Of a DNA stretch of 64,000 nt, positions 35,401 to 47,400 are shown in pieces. The stretch comes from Symsagittifera roscoffensis. Lineage: Eukaryota; Xenacoelomorpha; Acoela; Convolutidae. A program made the position numbers and the translations under genes. A model generated the notes under the pieces. The model was not told the origin of the DNA and did not search any database. It saw only the letters and a program-made list of their open reading frames with translations. The stretch spans positions 23,228,370 through 23,292,369 of the forward strand of contig NC_087062.1 in assembly GCF_963678635.1 (NCBI RefSeq). Direction: 5' to 3'. How positions within the stretch are numbered: position 1 is the stretch's first letter; every line of letters starts with the position of its first letter.

Positions 35401-38400
35401 TACTTATTTGTTAGTTACGCGATCCAAAGCTTTACCAGTTCCTTTTTGCGGAAAAGTGTTCAAGCCGAAAACGGAAAGCATGAATACACGAGAATTATTG
35501 CTATGTCTCAGTGCCTAAGCAGTGGGAGCGCTACCCGCTTCAAAAACCGCCCCAATTTTTCCAAAATGATATCATGTCTCGGGACTGACAAGTTTCTAAC
35601 AAATATAAGAAATGCTCTAGCTATTTGCTCATTTTGTAATTGGCTAGTTTTGATTTGAACCTCCTAAACTCTACCATTCGGCCCTTCAGTTATTTGTACT
35701 TTTACTACTAAACGTATGCTTAACAGGTGGAGTTGTAAAATAGTGGATTCCGGGAGATCGACTCTCTGCTATAGTATCAAAACGCTAAAAGGTTAGTAGA
35801 ACTTCATTACGAGGCGAACATTGGACCCAAAATGCAACTCCAGTTGTTACAGCAATTTGTAGTGACATACCTTCTTATGCTATACCAAGAAAAGCCTGAT
35901 CCTGAGCATATATCAAATAATGTTCTGATCAGTGCCATCTGAAAAAAAGACTCAAAATGCGCGAACAACGAAGGAGTTTTCTGATTTTTTCAGATGTTCT
36001 AATTTATTGCTGGAGTTGTTCTGCCATTTTTTTGGATATCGACAAATTTAGTTATCCGTACGAGTACGACTATTTTTAGCTCTTGTGAAGCATAATTAGA
36101 TCCTTGCCTAAAATATCATAAGAAAAATCATAATATCATGAGTTGAATGCACTTGCACTCTCTGAGCTTCCAAAAAAAATGAAAAATGAAACTGTTTTTT
36201 TGTGCAATTTGACTAATAACTTATATATCTTTAAAATGATGAATCACTCCATACATGTATCTAGGTCTTTCTCGAGGGGCGGGATTTTCAAAACTTTGTC
36301 GAACATTTTGTCGACATCATTTTAGGTCGACCAAATTGGTTTTCCGAGCACTCCCAAAACACTATAAAGACACGACTTTGAACCAAAAATTTACACCGCA
36401 TGCAAGTTTTTGAATAATCAAGTCGAAAAAGCTGTTTTTGGGCATTTATTGAAAACTTTGTATGACCAAAAAAATTGCGTTGTTTTCAGTGCGCGCTTCT
36501 ATCCAAAATTGGTCTACATTGCCGCCAAAGGCGCCTTATATAAATATTAGCGTTACTCGGCCTAAAACGGATGTCAAAAAAAAATACCAAAGGGGGAACC
36601 CGATGGTTTGTGAGGGGGTCAAATACCCCTAAATCCGCCCCTGTATCACTCGAACCTGCTAGAGTTCTTAAACTGAGCTTGATTTTTTGCGAGAAGAACC
36701 CGATTCCAAAGTTCCTCATTATTTTCGGTGGTCCGAACAATCAACAAAAAAAAATATAGAACGGACTTTCAAAATCGAAGCTCTTCAGTTAACAAAATAA
36801 GAATTCAGAATACATTTTTATTGAGCGTAGTTGCCAAAAGTGTTGTCCCTGAAACCAAAACCGAAAGTTTTGTAGTTATTTTAAGAAATTTAGAAAATGA
36901 AAGTTAAGTAATGCAAAACATCAGAGGAATAAAATTATAGAAAAAAAACTAATCAATCAGACTAGTGTTTTTTTCTGATTTTTCAATTTTTTTCTCATAT
37001 ATTTTTCATGTGTTGTCTGTTTTTCTCTCATGTGTTGTCCATGTTTTTCAGGTTTTTGTGAGCTGTCAAAGTTTGTGGGCAAAGCTCTTATCAAACTGGT
37101 TGCCTCATCGCACTTCCAGTTCAGACAGTGGGACTGTCCCACAGTGCAGAAGATGTTCTTCTTCGAGGTCAACTTCAAGGCCAACTACTTCTTCAAGGCA
37201 ACCCTAGACATAGGTTAATAAAGGTCAAAATTCAATGATGGGAACATTCAAAGAGTCTTGCTCAGCAAATACTTTTGAGTTAGGACTGGAGTGTAACTCA
37301 TAGAGTAATTTCGGATAGGGTACACCGTCTGCTCGTCACGCTATCTTATTTTCGGCCGGATAGATTCGTGCAACTTCTTAGTCTAATACCGATCCTAATC
37401 TTACTCTTATACTATCTAGTCTCAGGTTGTTTAACTAGTCTCTGCTAGGCTCAATAGATCTAGGGTATACTGGTTTATTGCGGCTGCTGAAGTGCTCGGG
37501 AGAGTCCAACTAATTTCTAAGTTAAATTCAAATCTCTCTGGTGCTGAAATTACAAGTAACTTCAGCACTTACAAATAAGTGGGTTGTTAGTTAGATGGAT
37601 CATGATTGGTTAATATTAAATACTTTACATTGGTAAAACATTTAATTTATCCAATCATAAAATATAGTTTAGATCAGGTTCCACCCATCCGGGTTTTACA
37701 GAGTTTTTTAGAACAGTTCTTTTGTAGTTCAAGGATGGATGATGGACGTTGGTATTTGGCGAACATCATTTTTCTTTTGTTTCCTTTTTGTTAAGGAAGT
37801 TCCAGGAATCTGGAATTGAGGACACAAGACGTTGTGTTCTTCTTGTGACAACGACTGAGTCTCTGCAACAGCATCAATTCTGGTTTCAGAATGGTTGGCT
37901 ATGTCAGGTTTTTCTGTTCTTCGGAGAGAACTTCTTTTGTGTTTGATCTAGCTCGGGAATGGCGTGGAGATTGTGCATGGAGGGGATGCCTGGTTACTCG
38001 GATCTGTACGTATACTTGAACATCGAGGTGGTCATTGGTCTAGTTCAATGAAGTCTTTTTCTGCGAGGTCAAGTCGTACTCTAAATCCTTTGAGTTGTGA
38101 TTGTGAGCGGCATATCGATTATAGTTGGTCATTCTCTCTCGAGTGTAGTGAGGTCGTCTTGTCTTTTGATGTTCGTCCTTGGTGTTGTATTCTGATCTAT
38201 ATATTGCATCATGTGATTTTACATTTTATAAAACTTTTATTAATTTAATATTTTTTAATTATGATTTTAGTTAGTTGTTTTCACAAAAGCTTTTTGTTTT
38301 AGTTCGGTTATTTTGAAGAGTTACTCACCCTTGAGTAGCTCTTATTAAAAATAAAGGTGTGGTCACAAAGCGTGGATGTAGCACGGTGGGTTAGGCCGGC

Positions 38401-41400
38401 TATAGAGCATGCTCAGGACGTCCTTTCCTGGTGGGTTAGGCCAGGTGTGGGAGTATGATTTCATGCGGTTTTTATGAGGGGTCCTGTTATGTGACAACAT
38501 TTTATGTTGGGTTTGTTGTGGTTTTACTTATGTTTTGTTGGTTATGTACTTTTTCCAAAAAGCAAATTGTTTGTGGTATGGGTTTGTCTTTTGACTTTTT
38601 TGTGTTTTATTATTTCTTTCTAAGACTTTGTAATAGTCTTCAAAAGAATAAATTATCCAGTTTTAAACTGGGTTAATCCGGTTTGGGTACCGTTGGTTTC
38701 CTTTTCTTAGTCATGCTGTTATTTTATGATTTGTGGTATTTAGTAAGCTGCGTTGGTTAGTTTTGTTTAGTATATGATTCCTTTCCAACCGGGTTAAAGG
38801 AAAGTTTGAAACTTGTTATTATTTGTTAGAGTTGTTGAGTGTGAAAACTTGAAACTGAAATTCATTATTTTAAACAATTCTTCGTGGGCGAGCTGTGCGA
38901 GTGTGGATAGAATTTCTGTGCGAATGAATGAAAATATCAAAAGGTTAGTACTGCAATTGCATTTTATTAATTTACTGCATAGAATTTGGAAATTTACTGC
39001 TAGTAATGGGGGAATTTTAAGATACAAATTTTCATCATATGTAGATTTACTGCTTTTAGGGGAAAATTTTATAAATTAATTTACTGCATTGGTATTATAT
39101 TTATTTAATTGTTGGTGCAAAAGTTAAATAGGGTTTTAAATAGTTTTGAAGAAGTTTGCTATTTTTTATTTTTCTTTTGTGAATTTTTCAGATGATTGAA
39201 GATGAAGGCTAAAAATCTAAAGAAAACATGAATAAGGAATGGTGAGTTTTTCAATATTTTAATTAGTTAGTAATATTCATTTAGTTCATACTTACCTGTT
39301 AGTCGTCGGGGAAAAAACCGTGGGGGAAGATATCGTGAATTAGTTCTGAAGTTGTTAGTAGTTTAGCTAAGATGCGGATGATATTTTTAGTTTGAAGTAG
39401 TGGCCAAAGCAATTGAAGTGCCTTAATAGTGGTTAGTTCTTCAGTGCCTACTGCAAACTCATAAGGTGTGTTTTGGATTAAGTTATATAACTTGTGGTTA
39501 AATTTAGTGTTGTGGATGAATTCTAAAATGGGGATTTCTATAGGCTGTACAAACTCGTGCGGGATAAGGAAGGGTCGGGATTCTTCTGCGTTGAAGGTCT
39601 TGGTGATGGGGCAGAAAATATACATTTGGGTTATGGGGTCATAATTACGAAGAATACCATGAAGGTTAGTATTTTTAATACAATATGTGAAATTTAGGAA
39701 ATACGGTGAAGTGTATTTTAAATTGATGAATTGAAAGCGATGGTGTGGTTGTCTAGAGGGTGTGTGGAGGTCAAAGTGATTTTGGATGAAACGATAGTAA
39801 CTGTATGTATGTGTTTGTTTAGTTCGCAACATAATATCGTGTGAGCAGTGTAAATCTCTTTCGTGTGGTGCAAGGAAATGAAAGGTTAGTGAAAAGATTT
39901 GGAAGCGTTCTTTAAAACTTTCGTACGCTTGTGTGCTTGTTAGTGCTTCTGAAATAATGTGATCAAACTTTCGGTCGAAGATGTTTAGTGTAAATACATA
40001 TGGTGTTTTGATGAAAAATTTCTCGGTGATTTGTGGGTTAGCGAAGCGATCGTCGTCTAAGAATTGATCTTGGTTAGCTCTGATGATGTTGTGATCATAG
40101 TATTCTAGTGTGTATTCGTTAGCTCTAGGTGCAGTGTGTATTTTTAGTGATTTTTTATATCCAACGTAAGTAAATTGTCTAGCGGTGAGTGGTGTAGTTA
40201 GTCGATATAGCATGTCTTTGTTTCGGTCTATATCAATGGATGTGTTAGTTAAAGGTAAGCAAAGAGGGTTAGTGAAATGATAGTATGAGGTCCAAGAGAG
40301 AGTGGGCATTAAAACGTATTCGTCTACAAAGTTGCGTGTTTCGTTAGCGTTATGAGGGGTGTTTAAGGTGTATTGTGGAAATGAGGGTAAAGTGATGGCT
40401 AAAAATTCTCTAGTGTTAGTATGTTGGGGGTGGTTGATGTATTCTCGGGCTGTTCCTGGTTTTGCTGGGAAAGGATGGTTGGGGAACTTTCTTTTAAAAG
40501 TGCGATAAGCTCTATTAGTGTTGAGTGAGGATTCAGTTGATGTGGATGATGGTGCTAATGATTCGGTATAATTTGAAGAGGGTGTAGGGGGATTGGATGA
40601 ATTTGTAGTGGAGGAGATTTGGTTTATGGTCGGGGTGTTAAGGTGGTAGGGTTGTTGTTGGAGGGTAATAAAATTGTCTAGCTCTGGGGAGATTCGGGGG
40701 GTGTCTGGAGATGATTGGTCAGAATGGTATGAGGAGTAGGTTGGGGTAACTTGGGAAGCATAAGAGGGTGTAGGAGTGATTGGGTCAGGGTTATTTGATA
40801 ATATGGGTTGAAAAGGAGGTTGAGAAAAATGAGAAGGGTTATGAAAATTATTGGATGGAGATGGTTCTGAGTCGGCAAATTCGTCGGGGGTTTCAATATT
40901 CGGGTTATTTAGCTGTGAAATGGAGTATAAAACTGAAATTTGTGAGTTAGTGTCGGAATTCATGCCTGATGTTACATTGCTAGATAGAAAATCGGGTGGC
41001 GGAAAAGCAAAAAGTGGTATTATTGGGATTGAAGAGGTAAGGTTGGTTGGATGGGAATTTGATCGATGGAGTGATCCAAGTTGGCGGCTCATCGTGGGCT
41101 AAAAAAATTATTATTTTGAGATTGAAAAGCGGTGGTATGGGGCTGTTCAATAATTTGTTCATAAGTATTATCATCTTGTGGTGGATGTGTCATTATATGT
41201 TGGACGGGACTTTGTGATGTGGTGAGTCGAAAATTTGGATTATGTGTGATTGCTAAATTTCTAAAATTTCGCGGGGCTAGGGATAGTGGATGGTTATTTG
41301 GTAGGGGTGGTAATTGTGGTGCCGTTGGCTGTGTGTCGACATTGTTATGTTCTTCGTCGTATGTATTTTGTCGTGTTGTTATTTTTGTGTTATATTCTTT

Positions 41401-44400
41401 TATTTGTGCGTCTAAAAGAATTTTGTTTATAGATGTGGAAAAAATTCCAAAAAATCCTGCAAAGAGTATGCGTGCTACGCTTGCTTGTCTGTTTACTTGT
41501 GTGTGTATAGCACATGTATTGTAGATTCCTTTTAAGAGTGAGAAAAGAAATCCAATAAAGTTAAACATTGCGTATAAAATAGTCAATTTTTCTAAGATGT
41601 AGTAGGGCCATCCTAGAAAATCTAGGATCTCATTTTTGAGTGTAACAAAGCTAAAAATGTTAATTGGTGATATATCTTGGGGACGGTATTTTTCGCCGTT
41701 TAGATATATATAATCTTTTATGTCTTTAAAATATCCGCTATAGTCTTGCGTGTAGATATCGGCAAATCCTGCGGTTTCTGCAAGTTTGCGTAAGTTTTGG
41801 TCTATTGATTGTCTTTGTATAGTGTCCATTTGTGTTAATAATTCTTGGAATTGTTGTGTTCTAATGTGATGTTGAATATCTGATTTTGAATAGATTCCTA
41901 TTGATTGTAAGTCTATATTTGGGTTTCGAGCAATAGCGCGAATGCTTTCTGGTGAAAATTTTTTGAGTGATTGCATTAATGTGGGATATGGAGTGAGAAG
42001 ATAATATTTGTTTTCATCAGGGTTTAGTTGTACTACATTGTGGCTATTTTCTGATCCACATGGGACTGCGGTATCCCAGAAATATGTTCTTCGTGAAAGT
42101 GTATCCACGAAATGTACTTTATTCTTATAAAAGATAGGAATTCTTTTATAACATCGTTTATCTTCAAAAACGTATAGTGGTGATACTTTTTTAGTACAAG
42201 TATAAAACCATAAGATGTTTCCTTCGTAGTCTAAAAAATTTGATCTATTTCCTGATAATAAGTATCCTGCGTAGGGTATTTTTAATACTGCTAGTGCAAG
42301 TGATTGTAGTATTTGTGTTCGTTCTAATTCGCATAGTTGATGTAGTGTTTCTAATTCAGAGAGTGACATTTCTTGAAAAATGCGGCTAATTGTATAGTCT
42401 AGTTTCATATCCAAATGAATATCATAGTGGATATTACCAAAATATGTAGTATTCATTAGTGATAGTTCTTGTAAGCGTGTGCTTCTGGTGTCATAAGGTT
42501 TTAGATGTCCACCAGGTTGTCCGTTGCTTTTTTCAAAATTAACTGGTATATAGGATGTTCCTTCGTTTAGAGGATGACCTGTGGCGTATGGGTCGATTTT
42601 TACTTTACCAGTGGTCATGTCGAATCCTTTTTCATATTCAACTAATATTTCAGAGTATTGTGTTCTGTGAAGTGGATTCCTGTATTTACATGCAAGTTCT
42701 GTTTCTTGATATATTTGAAAACGTGTCAATTTATTTTCTATATTGTCTATGTTTCGAAAATCGGAACTTAGTTTGCGTGATGGATGGACTTGTTCATATG
42801 GAATTGATTGTATGAAATATTTTTCGTGAAATTTTATCATACGAGCGTGTATTTTTGCTACTTGAAATGTTGTACATGTGTCTTCGGGGAACCAAACAAT
42901 TGTTGCTTGTGTTCTCGTTGTAGGGTCGCAATATCCTTGATCATTTTTACAAGGTAGTCGGATTCCTTGATAGATCATTGTATTATCAGATAAATCTCGT
43001 GTGAGTTGTATTTTTTCGAGTTGTATTTTCCAATCGAAAAACATTATTTCTTGGTATCCTTTATTTTTTGTGTCTGCTTTGCAGTTTGATGGGTTATTTA
43101 TACCAATGTGTGGTATCCAGTGTTTATCATGTAGGTCATAGGTTAATCGTCCGTGTGCGCCGTTATACGGGTATTTTTCGTCTAGTCTTATATGTCCTTG
43201 GTGTCTTTCAAGTTGTGATTGATGTACAGAGTCTGAAAAAACTTGAAAATTAACTAATTTTCTTTGGGAGTTTTTATTTTTTGTGATGTTTAGTCTAAGT
43301 AATTCATTTTTACAATCGTCGGGATTGAGATGTAAAAGACGTTCTATATTACTTTGGTAGAATGATTCATGGTCAAGTCGGTTTTTGTTTCCGTTCGAGA
43401 CTTGTGAACAATGTACTTTCTTTTCGGAAAATGTTGCTGTGAATTTATAACCTGTAACTGTTGTTGCTCGGGCTTTTGAATAGAGTGTTGCTATTATATC
43501 TGTGGTTTCTATAGCTTGTGGTTCTGTTTCACATTGTGATACCTGATTGATTGCATATTTATGTAGTGTTTTTTGTTCATTTTCTTCGCAATCGTAATGT
43601 GTTACTAATAAATCTTGTGGTCCTGTACGAGGGGAAGGGTTTATATTTTGATTTGAGGTTATTAGAAAAAGGGTTTGGAGAAAAATTAATAATTTTAGAA
43701 TATACATGTGTATGATAATCCTGAGTATGGATTATAAAATGTAATGTAACCAATTGTGTTTTTAGTGTATCTGTCGTATTTGTATATTACTTCAGTAGTT
43801 ATAAACGGTGGTGGTAGTGATTGAGCTGTTATGTTAGGTGGATTTAATGGGTAGGGATGTTGGGTAATATTATTTAACTTAACTGTGATTTCAAATTTTA
43901 ATTGTAAACTGTTTTGTTGGAGTATTTGAATATTGTGATCACGGATATCGTTGTGAATATCTTGGCGATATTGTAATCTATTAAGTGCCCAGTTATGAAG
44001 GCGGTTACTTTCTTGATGTTGTCCAAATAGTGGTGGAGGTGCTGTGAATGTATTCCAATCTAATCTTAAAGGAATATTTATTGATGATTGTTCTCGATAT
44101 CTGGCGTCGAGATTATTTGGAAAATTTAAGTTAAAGGGTAGTGGTGAAAATTGACTTATTGATGGTGTTGATGGTAGTGATAATGTTTCTGGTAGTGATG
44201 AGGATGTTGTTGTATCCGTAGAAATATCTATGGGGTCATTGACTAAATTTGGTTCACCTTGTGTGAATGAATTTGTAGTCCAATATGGCAGTCGTGATGT
44301 TAGGTTTGGGGGGTTAAAGGGATTTTCACGTATCTGTTCAGATGTTGGTGTTGAACCTAAGTAGTCTGAAGGTAGACTTGAAGTGCTTCGTTGTGAAAAA

Positions 44401-47400
44401 AGTGTAGGAGTTTCTGGTGTGATACCAGTGGTGTTTTCTGGAGTGGTTTGTGTTGGGGATTGAGGTATATCAAAATGAACTCGGGGAGTTTGAAAATTTC
44501 TATTTCGTCGAGGATGTATAATTTGTCTATTTATTTCTGCTGTGTTTTGGTTTTGACTAAGGTTTCGTATTCTACTTAGTTCTTGTGGTAGTGTTGGGTA
44601 AAGATTATATGTTGGTTCACTTAGGGATGCTTGTCGTTGAACTGGTTCTAGTGGTTCATATAAACGAGCGTGCCTTTCTTCAAAGGTGTATGGATTGTCT
44701 TGAAAAGAAATTCGTGTAGATGTTTGAGGGTTTTGAGTAGTTGAAGGTGGTGTTGGATTATCTTGGGATGATGTCGGTGAAGACTGATTCTGTGACTGTT
44801 GGGTAGCAATTTTTGATGGATTTTTAAATTGTTACTTTAGTGGGAAGGTTTATGTTTATTATAATATTCTTCTAAAAAAAGAATTAGAAAAATTGTTGCT
44901 AGGGCAAATGTAATGATTGCTTTCTTTATACATTTACATATTGTCAAAATGAGGGATAATAGAAATGTTATGAAAATTACAAACAATAAAAAAATATCAG
45001 TTCTACTGAAAATTGTTCGTATCATTTAGACAAGTTGTTAAAATCGTACCTGTGGATATATTCAAGGGTTTTGGAAAGTTGGAGGAATAGTTCAATTATT
45101 GTGTAGAAAATTAAAAAAATGTTACAAAAAATTATTATGATTATTAGAAAAGATTCGATGATATCAAAAAGAAAGATTATAAAGACTTGAAGTATTGAAA
45201 AAAAATGTTTAAAATTGATAAATATTTGAGCGACTGTTTGAGAGAAAAGCATTTAAGAAATGATCTCTTTGTCGAATATTTTTTGCTGTTTGAGGCGATT
45301 TTCTAGTGTGGTCGAATTATTTATTAGATTTTTGACAAGTGGGTTGAGTTTCGTAAAAAATAGTTGGGGGCAATTTTCATGGTGACTGGGAGGTCGTCTT
45401 TTTCTTTATTTTTGTTTGTCAAATGATCCGGGGTATGGTGAGATTTTTATACTTTAGGCTAATTAAAATCTTCATTTTGTGACTTTAGGCTAAGTTATCA
45501 AATTTGTTTTGGGGGTATTCGTGGTCTGAGTTGGGGAAATATTGTTGATCTTTGGGTTATTAGATAAGGGAGGGGTACGGTATTATGGTGATATTTATTT
45601 TAGCTGTCAAGTTGGAGTGGTTTGCTTATTTTTGACCTGGAGGTTGTAAAGTTATAGTTAGAGATGTGCCTGGAGTTCTAGATTATTCGTCTAATTGATC
45701 TTAGTTTGAGTTAGAGAAAGTGGCGGATTGGATGAATCCTATTGGTCTATTTTGAACTAGAATTATTGCGTACTTGTGAGCATGTTATTTTGAAAAATGG
45801 AAATGAAAAATGTTACGGAGGTTTCAAGATTGTGAAGTATAAAATTTTAAAATTACTTTTTAAATTCTACTTTCTTTAATATTTTAGATTGGGGGATGAA
45901 CATTTTGTAGTTTTTACGTGGTTGATTTCGGAGTCTTGTTGTCTTTCTATGTTCTGATTTGTCTATTTCTTCTTGGGGTATTATTTGTTCTGTCATTTTT
46001 CTATTTTTTCTTTGTTTTGGAGATTCTTTATGGTTTTGTGTATTGTTTTTGGTAGCGATTGGTTTTGTGTTTTGATTTTCGGTGGGGTTATCATTTTGTT
46101 CTGTGTTTTTCAGATGTGGTTCGTTTTGAATAATTTTTAATCCTGTGAAAGAATATAATTGGGTTAATTCGCGGAGTGCGTATTCTTTTGGGTAATAAGG
46201 TAATAGGTTGTTTCGATGCTGAACGATTTCTTTTTTGTTTGAGTCGATAATTTTATATGTGACATCTGTGGGTTTTGCAATTATTTGATAGGGTCCTTTT
46301 CGGAGGGGTTGTAATTTTTTAGAAATTCCTTTTTGAGTATTAAAATTAGGTATTAAAACAAATGTTCCAATTTTTAAATCGGAAGCTGGTGTAAAACGTG
46401 AATTGATTCGTTCATTTATGTTTTGTCTTTGTAATAACTTTTTCGTTATTTTTTGGTAAATTTCATTGTGTTTCTTATCTCTATTTAAAATCCATTCGGT
46501 GTGTGTACCGGAGGCTAATTTAAGAATTTGTGGGTGATGAAAATGATCTTCATCGTGCGTATGTAATGGTAGGTTATAACAAATTGAGTCTTTATTTGGT
46601 TGACAATAACCTTGTGCGTTTTTATGGGAATTTGCTGTAAACATTATTGGTTTGCGTGGCTTTTGGTTGAAAACCATTTCGTATGGTGACATTCCTAAAG
46701 TTGTCGTGATTTGTGAATTATATGCTAATGGAAATAATTTTACATCTGCTGACCATTCGGTATATTTGGTATCATTTCCGTTGATGATACATCTAAGATA
46801 TTCTTGTAGTGAACGGTTCATACCTTCGACTAAGCCGTTTGTCCAAGGTGCATGAGATGTACGTGGTTTGTGTTTAATGTTGTATAAATGACATAGTGTT
46901 ATTATTTCATTATTTATGAATTCTGTACCATTGTCTGTGACTAAAATTTCTGGTAGTCCAAATTTTGCTATCCAGTGTTCATAAAGTGTTGTGTATGCGT
47001 AATAAGCGTTACAATGTGGTACTGGGTTAAGTGCTACATAATGTGTAAATGCGTCAACAATTACCATAATGTAGGAGTTTCCTTCTGATGAGGGTGAAAT
47101 TGGTCCTTTAGTATCAAATGAGATACGATGATTAAAGTATAAACTTTGTCCTTTAAAATCTTGTTTTTGTGCTATTTGTTTTTGATTTGGGTAAGGTTTA
47201 TTTAATTGACATACTATACAATCATTGCATAGTACTTTTATCCAAATTGGTGCATTTGGGAAGTAAAAATTTTGTATAAAATTTGAATATGTTTTCTCTG
47301 ATCCAGAGTGTCCTTTAATGTTTTGTGTATGTGAAATATTAAAAGCTATAAGAATCATACTTATAGGGAGACAGGGAACTGTAGATTCATTAAGGTTGTA

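Noticed and set aside
40851-41102. Plus-strand frames across the retrotransposon (such as 40,851-41,102 and 42,555-42,815)
   Set aside because: They are antisense to long intact genes and reflect the strand's composition.
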